DNA from: Microvirga arabica
GTDB taxonomy: Bacteria; Pseudomonadota; Alphaproteobacteria; Rhizobiales; Beijerinckiaceae
Length of the DNA stretch: 64,000 nt
NCBI RefSeq assembly: GCF_016811235.1
Contig: NZ_JAFBID010000018.1
Coordinates: forward strand, 1 to 64,000
Reading direction: 5' to 3'
Position 1 is the stretch's first letter. The number at the start of each line of letters is the position of its first letter. Positions 9,757-19,402 of this stretch are shown here, piece after piece. The notes below the pieces were generated by a model, which saw only the letters and a list, made by a program, of their open reading frames with translations, ran no database searches and had not been told where the DNA came from. Position numbers and translations under genes: made by a program.

Positions 9757-10179
9757 TCATTCGAAAGCAGGCTTGCCGCTGCGGCCCTTCTTGATCTCGG
9801 CGCGCCGCCCTTTCGACTCCAGCCTGCGCTTCTTGGAAGCCAGCGTCGGCCGCGTCGGCCGGCGGGGCTTCGGCCGCTCCGTGGCCTGCCGCACCAGCTC
9901 CACGAGGCGCTCCACCGCATCCTCCCGGTTGCGCTCCTGCGAGCGGAATCGCTGCGCCGTGATGATGAGCACGCCGTCATTGGTCATGCGGCTGCCCGCG
10001 AGCCGCTCCAGCTTTTCCTTCACGTAGTCCGGCAGCGAGGGCGAGTTGCGCACGTCGAAGCGCAGCTGGACGGCGGTTTCCACCTTGTTGACGTTCTGCC
10101 CGCCCGGGCCGGAGGCGCGGATGAAGCTTTCCTGGAGTTCCGCTTCATCGAGCGCGATGGAGTTCGTCACCTGGATCAT
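9757..10179 (-). CDS. arfB: Alternative ribosome-rescue factor / peptidyl-tRNA hydrolase ArfB
   Basis: 140 residues, the usual size. The catalytic GGQ motif is at residues 26-28 within ASGPGGQNVNK, homologous to class I release-factor domain 3. The C-terminal 35 residues are strongly basic (ASKKRRLESKGRRAEIKKGR), the tail that enters the empty mRNA channel. ArfB releases peptides from ribosomes stalled without a stop codon, as a backup to trans-translation. It is convergent with the SPW gene and stands alone. Confidence 0.94.
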   Translation of the reverse strand: MIQVTNSIALDEAELQESFIRASGPGGQNVNKVETAVQLRFDVRNSPSLPDYVKEKLERLAGSRMTNDGVLIITAQRFRSQERNREDAVERLVELVRQATERPKPRRPTRPTLASKKRRLESKGRRAEIKKGRSGKPAFE

Positions 10180-10336
10180 GGGGCCTCTGGCGGAGCGCGA
10201 ACAAAGACAAGTGGAGTATCGGGACCGGATTCCAATGCAGGCTCATCCGGCGCTTGTCGATGGCTGCGATCCGCCTTAAGCGCATCATGCACGCCGCTTT
10301 TGCCGGATTGCCCGCTCCCTCCTGCTCCGGCTCCCC

Positions 10337-11263
10337 ATGTCCGCCGTTCTCGCCAGCCTGATCCCGACCTTCCTGATCATCGCCACCGGCTGGCTGTGCC
10401 GGGCCACAAATTTCGTGGGCGAGCAGCAATGGTCGGGGCTGGAGCGCGTCACCTATGTGATCTTCTTTCCGGCGCTGATCATCGACACCCTGTCGCGGGC
10501 CGACCTCTCCTCCGTGCCGGTGCTCGGCGTGGGCGGTGCTCTGGTCGGAGCGATCCTCACCATGGCGGTGCTGGTGCTGGCGCTACGCCCCGTGCTGGAG
10601 CGCCATTTCGGCATCGACGGTCCGAGCTTCACGTCGGTCTTCCAGGGCGCAACGCGCTGGAATACCTTCGTGGGCCTCGCCGTCGCCGGCAGTCTGTTCG
10701 GACAGCGCGGCATTGCGCTGATCGCGGTGGCCATCGCCGCCATGGTGCCGCTCCTCAACCTGCTCGCCTTCTATGTGTTCATCCGATTTGCCGGCCAGCC
10801 CCGGCGCAGTCCTCTCGACATCCTGCGCTCATTCGTGACCAACCCGTTCATCTGGTCCTGCGCGGTGGGGCTTGCCCTCAATCTTCTGGCGCCGCCGCTG
10901 CCGAAGCCGATGGCCGCCTATATCGAGGTGATCGGCCGTGCGGCGCTGGCGGCGGGCCTCCTGATCGTCGGCGCCGGGCTCGACATCCGGCGCTTGGCCC
11001 GCCCCGGCCTGCCCCACGCCCTGTCGGCAGGCCTCAAGCTTGTCCTCCTGCCGGTCATAGCCGGAACCCTCGCGGGCTTCATGGGTGTCACCGGCAGCGA
11101 CATGACGGTGACCATCATCGCCGCCTCCGTGCCCTCCGCCAGCGCCGCCTACGTGCTCGCCCGCCAGATGGGCGGTAATGCCGGGCTCATGGCCGAGATC
11201 CTGACGCTCCAGACCCTGCTCGCTTTGCTCTCTATGCCAGTCCTGATCTCTCTTCTCGGTTGA
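10337..11263 (+). CDS. AEC (auxin efflux carrier) family transporter
   Basis: 308 residues, almost entirely hydrophobic, with about ten transmembrane segments in two inverted halves. Typical features are the N-terminal PTFLIIATGWL, the central GATRWNTFVGL in the first half, and the asparagine/serine-rich C-terminal segment ASVPSASAAYVLARQMGG. The family moves organic anions (for example malate or malonate) across the inner membrane. No metabolic gene is adjacent, so the substrate is unknown. Confidence 0.85.
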   Translation: MSAVLASLIPTFLIIATGWLCRATNFVGEQQWSGLERVTYVIFFPALIIDTLSRADLSSVPVLGVGGALVGAILTMAVLVLALRPVLERHFGIDGPSFTSVFQGATRWNTFVGLAVAGSLFGQRGIALIAVAIAAMVPLLNLLAFYVFIRFAGQPRRSPLDILRSFVTNPFIWSCAVGLALNLLAPPLPKPMAAYIEVIGRAALAAGLLIVGAGLDIRRLARPGLPHALSAGLKLVLLPVIAGTLAGFMGVTGSDMTVTIIAASVPSASAAYVLARQMGGNAGLMAEILTLQTLLALLSMPVLISLLG

Positions 11264-11294
11264 TCACGGACGGCGATAATGCAATTTCAGGTGC

Positions 11295-11315
11295 AATAAG
11301 ATCACTTGTCTTATT
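11295..11315. promoter_or_regulatory. Palindrome AATAAGA-N7-TCTTATT, candidate operator
   Basis: A perfect 7+7 inverted repeat with a 7-base spacer in the A/T-rich gap upstream of the small gene at 11370. Its size suits a dimeric regulator. Placement about 55 bases before the start codon puts it in a promoter region. I cannot assign a regulator. Confidence 0.45.
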
Positions 11316-11369
11316 AATAGTTGTGCTGCTAACTAGGCGAATTGCAACACTGAGACAGCTTGATCCCTC

Positions 11370-11612
11370 ATGACCAAAGCCCTGCGCCCCTCCGGAAAAG
11401 CCCCATCCGCGAAAGACGTCTCGGGCGCTGAGGACAGCGTCCATTCCGGCAGCAGCATGAATCCGCTGGAAACGGCCCAGTATGTGGCCGAGTTCTCGGC
11501 GGAGCTGTCTTATTTCGCCCGCAAGGCCAATCTCGATCTCCTTGCCTATCTGCTCGACATGGCTCGGCTGGAGGCCATCCGGACGGTTCAGTCCGGCGAC
11601 AAGGACGATTAA
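11370..11612 (+). CDS. Small conserved hypothetical protein
   Basis: 80 residues, soluble, with no signal peptide. The first ~30 residues are Ser/Lys/Pro-rich and likely disordered. The last ~50 (from [20 protein letters not shown]) form an amphipathic helical domain that I recall as conserved in alphaproteobacteria without a known function. The stop codon overlaps the dprA stop on the other strand in the four bases TTAA (11609-11612). A palindromic operator candidate lies upstream. Confidence 0.7.
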   Translation: MTKALRPSGKAPSAKDVSGAEDSVHSGSSMNPLETAQYVAEFSAELSYFARKANLDLLAYLLDMARLEAIRTVQSGDKDD

Positions 11613-12793
11613 ATCTTCAGCAGCGACACCGCATTGCCGCCGTGACGCTCGAGCCGCCCGGCGATCTCAAGTTCAAGCAAGGCCGTCTGGACCGAGCGGA
11701 TCGACAGGCCGGATTGCCGGACGAGATCGTCGATGGCGACCGGCGACGGGCCAAGGAGCGTGATCAGATCGGCCTGGCCCTCCTCCGCCTCATCCTCAAT
11801 GCCGGCATCGGGCATGACGGGCCGTATCGGCGCACGGGCGATGTCGGGCAGGTCGAGCTCGTCCCAGAGCTCTTCCGAGCCAAGGGTGTAGTGCGGCTCC
11901 TCGGCGCTCCGGTCGAGGCGCGGACCCGAGGCGATCACCGGCTCCAGAACGCTCGTCACATGCTCGATTCCGGCACACAGTGTGGCGCCGTCACGGATGA
12001 GATCGCTGGTGCCCTCGGCGCGTGGATCAAGCGGTGAGCCCGGCACGGCAAAAACCTCGCGTCCCTGCTCCAAGGCGAAGCGCGCGGTGATCAGCGAGCC
12101 GGAGCGCCGCGCCGCCTCCACCACGACGACTCCATAGGACAGGCCGGAGACGATGCGGTTGCGGCGCGGGGAGTCGCGGCCGCGCGGTTCCCGGCCTATG
12201 TGCATCTCGGAGATCACCGCCCCGCCCTGCTCCAGGATGGACTGCAGCAGCGGCTCGTTCTGGGCCGGATAGATCCGGTCGTGCCCGCCGGCGAGCACCG
12301 CGACCGTGCCTGTCTCGAGCGTCGCCTTATGAGCCCTTGTGTCGATGCCCCGCGCCAGACCCGACACAACCACATAGCCTGCCTCGCCCAGCTGGCGCGC
12401 GAGGCGCTCCGCGAAGGTCAAGCCGGACGCGGAGGCGTTGCGCGAGCCCACAATGGCGACGGAAGGCTTGGCCAGCACCGCCGCATTGCCGCGAAGCGCA
12501 ATCAGCGGAGGAGCGGTATCGATGGCCTGGAGGGTCTTGGGGTAGTCCGGCTCGCCCATGGCGATGAAGCGCACGCCGAGGCGCGCGGCTGCCGCCATCT
12601 CCTTCTCGGCCTCGGCCCGGCTGCAAACTTTCAGCAGCAGGCGCCCGCCACGGCGGGCGAGATCCGGCAAGGCGTCCAGCGCGGCTCCGGCTCCGCCATA
12701 CTGGTTGATCAGAGCGCGGAAGGTGCGCGGGCCCACGTTTTCCGAACGGATGAGGCGAAGCCAGTCGAGACGCTGCTCATCCGTCAGGATCAT
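11609..12793 (-). CDS. dprA: DNA-processing protein DprA
   Basis: 394 residues from the ATG at 12793 ([11 protein letters not shown]). The longer frame upstream overlaps plsY and lacks family support. An N-terminal SAM-like domain is followed by the Rossmann-like DprA fold with [31 protein letters not shown] and [14 protein letters not shown]-terminal winged-helix domain (last ~70 residues, [27 protein letters not shown]) follows. DprA loads RecA on incoming single-stranded DNA in transformation. It is the last gene of the pyrB-pyrC-plsY-dprA operon, five bases after plsY. Confidence 0.94.
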   Translation of the reverse strand: MILTDEQRLDWLRLIRSENVGPRTFRALINQYGGAGAALDALPDLARRGGRLLLKVCSRAEAEKEMAAAARLGVRFIAMGEPDYPKTLQAIDTAPPLIALRGNAAVLAKPSVAIVGSRNASASGLTFAERLARQLGEAGYVVVSGLARGIDTRAHKATLETGTVAVLAGGHDRIYPAQNEPLLQSILEQGGAVISEMHIGREPRGRDSPRRNRIVSGLSYGVVVVEAARRSGSLITARFALEQGREVFAVPGSPLDPRAEGTSDLIRDGATLCAGIEHVTSVLEPVIASGPRLDRSAEEPHYTLGSEELWDELDLPDIARAPIRPVMPDAGIEDEAEEGQADLITLLGPSPVAIDDLVRQSGLSIRSVQTALLELEIAGRLERHGGNAVSLLKI

Positions 12794-12797
12794 GGGA

Positions 12798-13400
12798 TCA
12801 TCCCTTCTGCCCGATCTTGCCTTCGGTTCCGGCAAGGAGGCGGCTGATGTTCTGGCCGTGCTTCCACCACAGCAGCGCCACGAGCACCACGGCGATCCCG
12901 GCCATGCCTGGTTCGCCCAGCAGCCACAGAACGATCGGTGACGCTGCGCTGGCGACCAAGGCCGAGAGCGAGGAATACTTCGACGCGAAAGCAACCCCGA
13001 GCCAGATCAGGCAGAAGATCAGCGCCGCTAAGGGCTTCAGGCCGATCAGCACGCCGATGAAGGTGGCAACACCCTTGCCGCCCTTGAACCCGAGCCAGAC
13101 CGGAAAGAGGTGGCCCAGGAAAGCCCCGAGGGCGGCCATGGTCGCGAATTGCGGGCCCCACTGCGCGGCGATGAGCACTGCCGTCGTGCCCTTCAGGGCA
13201 TCGGCCAGGAGCGTTGCGGCGGCGAGCCCCTTGCGGCCGGTGCGCAGCACGTTGGTGGCGCCGATATTGCCGGACCCGATCTTCCGCACGTCGCCAAGGC
13301 CCGCCATGCGGGTGAAGATCAACCCGAACGGGATCGAGCCCAGGAGATAGCCGAAAAGCAGAGCCGCCAGCAGGTACAGGAGATTGGCCTCGTCAGACAT
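12798..13400 (-). CDS. plsY: Acyl-phosphate glycerol-3-phosphate acyltransferase PlsY
   Basis: 200 residues with about five transmembrane helices. The three signature motifs are present: GSIPFG near residue 21, the phosphate-binding SGNIGATN near 43, and the glycine-rich KGGKGVAT near 105. PlsY transfers an acyl group from acyl-phosphate to glycerol-3-phosphate, the first step of phospholipid synthesis, at the inner membrane. It lies between pyrC and dprA in one minus-strand operon with gaps of 4-10 bases. A short basic tail ends the protein. Confidence 0.95.
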   Translation of the reverse strand: MSDEANLLYLLAALLFGYLLGSIPFGLIFTRMAGLGDVRKIGSGNIGATNVLRTGRKGLAAATLLADALKGTTAVLIAAQWGPQFATMAALGAFLGHLFPVWLGFKGGKGVATFIGVLIGLKPLAALIFCLIWLGVAFASKYSSLSALVASAASPIVLWLLGEPGMAGIAVVLVALLWWKHGQNISRLLAGTEGKIGQKG

Positions 13401-13410
13401 TCACTTCTCG

Positions 13411-14703
13411 TTACATCGTTTCGCGTTGAAAAACCACCCGGCCCGCCACCATGGTGATGGTCACCTGGCCTTCGAGGCGCGCTTCGTCGAAGGGCGTGTT
13501 CTTGGACAGGGACTTGAGGTGGCGCTTGTCGAGCACGTAAGGCGCATCCGGATCGAAAACGATCAGGTCGGCGGGAGCGCCGACAGCAAGGCGTCCACCC
13601 GGCAAGCCTAAGATTTCCGCGGGTTTCGTGGACAGGGCCCGCAGGAGCCGCGGCAGGGAAATGCGATCAGAATGGACAAGGCGCAGGGCTGCCGAGAGCA
13701 GAGTCTCGAGCCCCACGGCCCCGTCGGCGGCTTCTGCGAAGGGCAGGCGCTTGTTCTCAACATCCTGTGGATTGTGGTCCGACACGATCACGTCGATGGT
13801 GCCGTCCGCCAGCGCCTCGATCACCGCCTGCCGGTCGTCCTCGTGACGCAACGGCGGGGAGAGCTTCAGGAAGGTGCGGTAATCGCCGATGTCGTTCTCG
13901 TTGAGCGCCAGATGGTTGATGGAGACGCCGCAGGTGACCGGCAACCCTTTTCCCTTCGCGGCCCGCACGATCTCGGCCGAGTCGGCGCAGGAGATCATCG
14001 CCGCGTGGTAGCGCCCGCCGGTGAGGCGCACGAGGCGGATGTCGCGCTCGAGCATTACCGTCTCGGCCTCGCGCGGGATGCCGGGCAGGCCAAGCCGGGA
14101 GGCGAACTCACCCTCGTTCATCACGCCCTGCCCGACGAGATCCGGGTCCTCCACGTGATGGATGATGAGCGCGTCGAAATCGCGGGCATAGGTGAGCGCC
14201 CGGCGCATCACCTGGGCGTTCGTGACCGGGCGCGCGCCGTCCGTGAAGGCGATGGCGCCAGCCTCCTTCAGGCGGCCGATCTCCGCCATCTCGGCGCCCT
14301 GCAGTCCCTTGGTCAGCGCCGCAGCCGGGCGGATGTTGACCATGGAGGTGTCGCGGGCGCGGCGCACGATGAAGTCGATCACCGCCGGATCGTCGAGGGC
14401 CGGGCTTGTGTCGGGCATCGACACGACGGTGGTGACGCCACCCGCCGCGGCCGCTTCGCCGGCGCTCTTCAGGGTCTCGCGATAGGGCCCGCCCGGCTCG
14501 CCGATGAAGGCGCGCATGTCGATGAGGCCCGGGGCCAGCACCTGGCCGCCGCAATCGATCACCTGGGTGTCCTCAGCGACAGGAACCTGCGGTCCAATGG
14601 CCTGGATGACACCATCGCGCACCAGCACGCTTCCGCGCTCCTCGCGGTCGCTGGTGGGGTCGATTAGGCGGGCGTTCTTGAAGAGGATGGGTTGGTTGCT
14701 CAT
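13411..14703 (-). CDS. pyrC: Dihydroorotase-like protein paired with PyrB, metal HxH motif missing
   Basis: 430 residues from the ATG at 14703, preceded by GAGAGG; a GTG at 14715 overlaps the pyrB stop as an alternative. It is a class I dihydroorotase/amidohydrolase. Instead of the metal-binding DxHxH after the first strand it reads DMRAF, so both zinc histidines are absent. Later ligand positions (HHVED, RYHAAMIS, VSDHNPQ) are largely kept. In Pseudomonas a similarly defective PyrC' is a structural partner of aspartate transcarbamoylase. I infer the same role here, with the active dihydroorotase encoded elsewhere. Confidence 0.88.
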   Translation of the reverse strand: MSNQPILFKNARLIDPTSDREERGSVLVRDGVIQAIGPQVPVAEDTQVIDCGGQVLAPGLIDMRAFIGEPGGPYRETLKSAGEAAAAGGVTTVVSMPDTSPALDDPAVIDFIVRRARDTSMVNIRPAAALTKGLQGAEMAEIGRLKEAGAIAFTDGARPVTNAQVMRRALTYARDFDALIIHHVEDPDLVGQGVMNEGEFASRLGLPGIPREAETVMLERDIRLVRLTGGRYHAAMISCADSAEIVRAAKGKGLPVTCGVSINHLALNENDIGDYRTFLKLSPPLRHEDDRQAVIEALADGTIDVIVSDHNPQDVENKRLPFAEAADGAVGLETLLSAALRLVHSDRISLPRLLRALSTKPAEILGLPGGRLAVGAPADLIVFDPDAPYVLDKRHLKSLSKNTPFDEARLEGQVTITMVAGRVVFQRETM

Positions 14704-14711
14704 GACGCCTC

Positions 14712-15659
14712 TCACCGGTTCGGCAGATGGCTCGCCAGAGCCTCCAGCACCGCCATGCGCACGGCGACGCCCATTTCGACCTGTTCGCGGATGAGCGACT
14801 GCGCGCCGTCCGCCACGTCGGAGGAGATCTCCACGCCCCGGTTCATGGGGCCGGGATGCATGACCAGCGCGTCGGGCTTGGCGAAGCTGAGCTTCTCCTG
14901 GTCGAGGCCGTAGAAGCGGAAATACTCCTTCACGGAGGGCACGAAGGAGCCGTTCATGCGCTCGCGCTGGAGGCGCAGCATCATGACGATGTCGGCGTCC
15001 TTCAGGCCTTCCTTCATGCTGGTGAAGGTCTCGAAGCCCAGCCGCGCGATGCCCGGCGGGATCAGGGTCGAGGGCGCCACGAGCCGCACCCGCGCGCCCA
15101 TGGCGGCGAGCAGGATCATGTTGGAGCGCGCCACCCGCGAATGCAGGATGTCGCCGCAGATCGCCACGGTAAGGCCTTCGATGCGGCCCTTGTTGCGACG
15201 GATGGTGAGCGCGTCGAGGAGCGCCTGGGTCGGGTGCTCGTGCGCGCCGTCGCCGGCATTCACCACCGAGCAGTCGACCTTTTGCGCCAGGAGATGCACG
15301 GCGCCCGCCGCATGATGGCGCACGACGATGATGTCGGGCCTCATGGCGTTGAGGGTCACGGCGGTGTCGATCAGGGTTTCGCCCTTCTTCACCGAGGACG
15401 ATCCGACCTGCATGTTCATCACGTCGGCGCCAAGCCGCTTGCCGGCGATCTCGAAGGACGATTGCGTGCGGGTGGAGGCTTCGAAGAAGAGGTTGATCTG
15501 GGTGCGGCCCCTGAGGGTCGTCTTCCGCTTCTCGACCTGCCGGCTCACCTCGACCTGTTCGTCGGCAAGGTCGAGCAGCGCCTGAATGTCCAAGGGAGAC
15601 AGCCCCTCGATGCCGAGGAGATGCCGGTGGGGAAAAACGGATCGGGGGGCGTCTGTCAT
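14712..15659 (-). CDS. pyrB: Aspartate carbamoyltransferase catalytic subunit
   Basis: 315 residues from the ATG at 15659; the open frame begins 15 codons earlier with no family match. The carbamoyl-phosphate loop [12 protein letters not shown] is near residue 60, followed by [14 protein letters not shown] near 140 and [12 protein letters not shown] near 270. It joins carbamoyl phosphate and aspartate in the second step of pyrimidine synthesis. There is no pyrI, and the next gene is the defective dihydroorotase, pointing to a PyrB-PyrC' complex. It is the first gene of its operon, divergent from topA. Confidence 0.95.
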   Translation of the reverse strand: MTDAPRSVFPHRHLLGIEGLSPLDIQALLDLADEQVEVSRQVEKRKTTLRGRTQINLFFEASTRTQSSFEIAGKRLGADVMNMQVGSSSVKKGETLIDTAVTLNAMRPDIIVVRHHAAGAVHLLAQKVDCSVVNAGDGAHEHPTQALLDALTIRRNKGRIEGLTVAICGDILHSRVARSNMILLAAMGARVRLVAPSTLIPPGIARLGFETFTSMKEGLKDADIVMMLRLQRERMNGSFVPSVKEYFRFYGLDQEKLSFAKPDALVMHPGPMNRGVEISSDVADGAQSLIREQVEMGVAVRMAVLEALASHLPNR

Positions 15660-15942
15660 CTTAAAGCGATGGCTATAGGCGCTCCGGGAAACGGCGGCAA
15701 GCAAGGGATTTGGCTGCCGGCCATCTTATGCCCAGCCGCCGCGCCGGCAACCTTGGCCATGGACTTAATCCCTTGCTGGAGCGAACCGTCGTGGCCATAT
15801 AGTAAGGAGCATGCCGACGGGGTCGATTTGACTTGTCGGCCATCATCACCCACTTATCGCGCCCTGCGGCGGTCAGCCTCTGGCCGCCGTCTGTCGTCTG
15901 GGCAGAGGGCACCGGTCCGCTGCCGCTTTTAGGAAGCTGTTC

Positions 15943-18651
15943 ATGAAAGTCCTCGTCGTCGAGTCGCCTGCCAAGGCCAAGACGATCAACAAATATCTCG
16001 GCAAGGATTACGAGGTCCTGGCCTCCTTCGGGCATATCCGCGATCTGCCCGCGAAGGACGGCTCGGTTGACCCGGATGCCGATTTCCGCATGATCTGGAC
16101 GCTTGAGGACAGGGGCTCGAAGCGGGTTTCCGACATCGCCAAGGCGATCAAGGGGGCCGAAAAGCTCATCCTGGCCACCGACCCGGACCGCGAGGGCGAG
16201 GCGATTTCCTGGCACGTTCTAGAGGCGCTGCGCGAAAAGCGCGTGCTCAAGGACTTGCCCGTCGAGCGCGTGACCTTCAACGCCATCACCAAGGATGCCG
16301 TCCAGGCGGCACTCCGCCAGCCGCGCCAGATCGACCAGGCGCTGGTGGATGCGTATCTCGCCCGCCGGGCCCTCGATTATCTCGTAGGCTTCACCCTCTC
16401 GCCCGTGCTGTGGCGCAAGCTCCCCGGCGCTCGCTCGGCCGGCCGTGTGCAGTCGGTGGCGCTTCGCCTTGTCTGCGACCGCGAACTCGAGATCGAGACC
16501 TTCAAGCCGCGCGAATACTGGTCGCTGATCGCAACCCTCGCCACGAAGGACGGCGGCGTGTTCGACGCGCGGCTCGTGGGCGCCGACGGCAAGAAGATCA
16601 CGCGCCTCGACATCGGCAACGGCAAGGACGCCGAGGCCTTCAAGAAGGACCTGGAACTCGCGACCTTCTCGGTGGCGAACATCGAGGCCAAGCCCGCCAA
16701 GCGCCACCCCTACCCGCCCTTCACCACCTCGACCCTGCAGCAGGAGGCCTCGCGCAAGCTGGGGCTGGCCCCGGCTCAGACCATGCGCATCGCGCAGCGC
16801 CTTTATGAGGGCGTGGACATCGGCGGCGAGACGGTTGGAATCATCACTTATATGCGAACCGACGGCGTCGACATGGCGCCCGAGGCCGTGCAGGCCGCCC
16901 GCCGGGTGATCGGCAAGGAATACGGCGACCGCTATGTGCCCGGCGCGCCGCGCAAGTACACCACCAAGGCCAAGAATGCCCAGGAGGCCCACGAGGCCGT
17001 GCGCCCCACGGACATGAGCCGCCTACCGAAGCACGTGGCCAAATACCTGGAGCCCGAGCAGGCCCGCCTCTACGACCTGATCTGGACCCGCACCATCGCG
17101 AGCCAGATGGAATCGGCCGAGCTGGAGCGCACCACGGCCGACATCACGGCCCAGGTAGGCCCGCGCAAGCTGGATCTTCGCGCCACCGGCCAGGTGATCA
17201 AGTTCGACGGCTTCCTGACCCTCTATAACGAGAGCAAGGACGACGATGCGGACGAGGACGAGGGCCGCCTGCCGCCGATGAAGGCGGGCGATTCCCTGGA
17301 GCGCCGCCGCATCGCTGCCACCCAGCACTTCACAGAACCGCCGCCGCGCTTTTCGGAGGCCTCGCTGGTCAAGCGCATGGAAGAGCTCGGCATCGGCCGG
17401 CCTTCGACCTACGCGGCCGTGCTCCAAACCCTGCGCGACCGCGAATACGTGAAGATCGAGAAGAAGCGGCTTGTTCCCGAGGACAAGGGCCGCATCGTCA
17501 CCGCCTTCCTGGAGAGCTTCTTCCGCCGCTACGTGGAATACGATTTCACCGCGGACCTGGAGGAGCAGCTCGACCGGGTCTCGAACAACGAGATCGACTG
17601 GAAGCAGGTGATGCGCGAGTTCTGGCAGCACTTCTCGGCCGCCGTTGGCGAGACCAAGGAGCTGCGCACCACGGAGGTGCTCGATGCGCTCAACGAGCTG
17701 CTCGGGCCGCATATCTTCCCGGATAAGGGCGACGGCTCCAACCCGCGCACCTGCCCGACCTGCGGCACGGGCCAGCTGTCGCTGAAGCTCGGCAAGTTCG
17801 GTTCCTTCATCGGCTGCTCGAACTACCCGGAGTGCAAGTTCACCCGTCAGCTCGCCGCCACCGGCGTCGATGGCGACGGCGAGGGCTCGTCCGAGAATGG
17901 CGGCCAGCCGGGCGTGAAGGTGCTGGGCACGGATCCGGATACGGGCCTGGAGGTCACCCTGCGCGATGGCCGCTTCGGCCCCTTCGTGCAGCTCGGCGAA
18001 GGCGAGAAGCCCAAGCGCTCATCCCTGCCGAAGGGCTTGACGCCGGCGCAGGTCGATCTGGAGAAGGCCTTAAAGCTGCTGGCGCTGCCGCGGCAAGTGG
18101 CGACCCATCCTGAATCGGGCGAACCGATCCTGGCGAGCATCGGCCGCTACGGGCCTTACGTGCAGCACGGCAAGACCTATGCCAATCTGGGCGCCGGCGA
18201 CGACGTGCTGGAGATCGGCGCCAACCGGGCCATCGACCTGATCGTCACCAAGGAAAGCGGCGGAGGCGGCGCCCGTCGTGGCGCGGCCGATCCGGGCCGG
18301 CCCCTGGGTGAGGATCCGGAATCGGGCAAGCCCATCGTGGTGAAGGCTGGCCGCTTCGGCCCCTACGTGACGGATGGCGAGACCAACGCGACCCTGCCGC
18401 GCTCCATGGCTGCGGAGGCGGTGACGCTGGCCGATGCGGTGGAGCTTCTGAAGGCGCGCCGGGCAGCCGGCCCGTCGAAGAAGCCGGCGCGGAGCCGCAA
18501 GGCTGCTGCCAAGAAAGCTGCAGCCAAGGCTCCTGCTGCCAAGAAGGCTGCGACCAAGACCGCGGCTAAGAAGAGCACCGCCAAGAAGGCGGCTCCGAAG
18601 AAGGCCGCCACCAAGACGGCTGCCGCAAAGAAGACCGCCGAGGCAGGCTGA
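15943..18651 (+). CDS. topA: DNA topoisomerase I
   Basis: 902 residues. The N-terminal TOPRIM domain starts MKVLVVESPAKAKTI and has the acidic motif TDPDREGE. The active-site tyrosine is Tyr303 in ITYMRTDG. One four-cysteine zinc finger follows (CPTCG...CSNYPEC, about residue 605-630). Three C-terminal glycine/aromatic repeats come next (RFGPFVQLG, RYGPYVQHG, RFGPYVTDG), then a ~50-residue Lys/Ala-rich tail, probably for DNA contact. TopA relaxes negative supercoils. The gene is divergent from pyrB, with a 283-base gap holding both promoters. Confidence 0.97.
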   Translation: MKVLVVESPAKAKTINKYLGKDYEVLASFGHIRDLPAKDGSVDPDADFRMIWTLEDRGSKRVSDIAKAIKGAEKLILATDPDREGEAISWHVLEALREKRVLKDLPVERVTFNAITKDAVQAALRQPRQIDQALVDAYLARRALDYLVGFTLSPVLWRKLPGARSAGRVQSVALRLVCDRELEIETFKPREYWSLIATLATKDGGVFDARLVGADGKKITRLDIGNGKDAEAFKKDLELATFSVANIEAKPAKRHPYPPFTTSTLQQEASRKLGLAPAQTMRIAQRLYEGVDIGGETVGIITYMRTDGVDMAPEAVQAARRVIGKEYGDRYVPGAPRKYTTKAKNAQEAHEAVRPTDMSRLPKHVAKYLEPEQARLYDLIWTRTIASQMESAELERTTADITAQVGPRKLDLRATGQVIKFDGFLTLYNESKDDDADEDEGRLPPMKAGDSLERRRIAATQHFTEPPPRFSEASLVKRMEELGIGRPSTYAAVLQTLRDREYVKIEKKRLVPEDKGRIVTAFLESFFRRYVEYDFTADLEEQLDRVSNNEIDWKQVMREFWQHFSAAVGETKELRTTEVLDALNELLGPHIFPDKGDGSNPRTCPTCGTGQLSLKLGKFGSFIGCSNYPECKFTRQLAATGVDGDGEGSSENGGQPGVKVLGTDPDTGLEVTLRDGRFGPFVQLGEGEKPKRSSLPKGLTPAQVDLEKALKLLALPRQVATHPESGEPILASIGRYGPYVQHGKTYANLGAGDDVLEIGANRAIDLIVTKESGGGGARRGAADPGRPLGEDPESGKPIVVKAGRFGPYVTDGETNATLPRSMAAEAVTLADAVELLKARRAAGPSKKPARSRKAAAKKAAAKAPAAKKAATKTAAKKSTAKKAAPKKAATKTAAAKKTAEAG

Positions 18652-18656
18652 GCGCA

Positions 18657-19163
18657 ATGGACGAGTGGGTGTTCTGGCTCTGGGAAGAGTACAGCGACCA
18701 GATTGAGATCACCACGCGGCTCCTCGGAGCGGCTCTCGCCGGCATGGTCATCGGGATCAACCGGGACATTCACAACAAGCCGATCGGGATGAGGACACTG
18801 GCCCTCGTCTCCCTCGGATCAGCCATCGTGATCCTGTCCGGCTCGGTCTATGAAGGCCTGCACTTCGGGCAGGATGCGGTCAGCCGCGTCGTGCAGGGCA
18901 TCCTGACGGGGTTGGGCTTTCTCGGTGCTGGATCGATCCTGCGGGCAAAGGACGGAACAGAGGTTCAGGGGCTGACGACGGCTTCCACGGTCTGGATCGC
19001 GGCCGCCCTCGGGGTAACCGCAGGCTTGGGCGCGTGGTTCATCACCGTCGCGGGCACCCTCGTCACCCTCTTCCTGCTGACCTACGGAACCCGGCTCGAG
19101 AAAAGGCTCATCCGGATCTTCAGCGACAACAAGGATCCTCAGGGAGCGGACTTAGAAGACTAG
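18657..19163 (+). CDS. MgtC/SapB family membrane protein
   Basis: 168 residues, four N-terminal transmembrane segments. The family signature is seen in LGAALAGMVIGINRD, GMRTLALVSLGSA, GLGFLGAGSILR and LTTASTVWIAAALGV. It lacks the C-terminal cytoplasmic ACT-like domain of Salmonella MgtC, so it is the short SapB form. Members support growth in low magnesium, and some modulate the F-ATPase. It begins six bases after the topA stop, so it is probably co-transcribed with it; no magnesium riboswitch is possible in that gap. Confidence 0.87.
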   Translation: MDEWVFWLWEEYSDQIEITTRLLGAALAGMVIGINRDIHNKPIGMRTLALVSLGSAIVILSGSVYEGLHFGQDAVSRVVQGILTGLGFLGAGSILRAKDGTEVQGLTTASTVWIAAALGVTAGLGAWFITVAGTLVTLFLLTYGTRLEKRLIRIFSDNKDPQGADLED

Positions 19164-19340
19164 GCTGAGCCCTGCTAAGGCGACTGCGGCCATGCCGAGC
19201 CAGATCAGGCTCGATCCGTAGGAGCGCGACGCAACCGGGGCGGTGTCCGGCTCGTCGAAGGCGAAGGCCTCGCCCGCATTGCGCGCGGCGCGGTCGAGGT
19301 GAAGCTTCCGTGCCGGTGCCAAAGTCGTCCGCGTCGTCAC
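19152..19340 (-). CDS. Small membrane protein under an EcfG-type promoter
   Basis: 62 residues from the GTG at 19340. I prefer this to the ATG at 19364 because GGGAG lies seven bases before the GTG and because the EcfG-type promoter at 19377-19402 would start RNA near 19368, leaving the ATG almost leaderless. A polar N-terminal part (about 40 residues, with DEPDTAPVASRSYGSS) is followed by one transmembrane segment (LIWLGMAAVALAGLSLVF) at the very C-terminus, a tail-anchored layout. I do not recognise the family. It is convergent with mgtC and overlaps its last codons. Confidence 0.6.
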   Translation of the reverse strand: MTTRTTLAPARKLHLDRAARNAGEAFAFDEPDTAPVASRSYGSSLIWLGMAAVALAGLSLVF

Positions 19341-19376
19341 ACCCGTATCTCCCGTTAAGCTCATGCTTAACCATCC

Positions 19377-19402
19377 AACGTGAACAAGATTTAAACAGTT
19401 CC
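19377..19402 (-). promoter_or_regulatory. EcfG-type promoter, exact GGAAC-N17-CGTT
   Basis: On the minus strand GGAAC (19402-19398) and CGTT (19380-19377) are separated by exactly 17 bases. This is the published consensus for the alphaproteobacterial general-stress sigma factor EcfG. The predicted start is about 28 bases before the GTG of the small membrane protein gene at 19340. The match is full on both halves. Confidence 0.65.
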
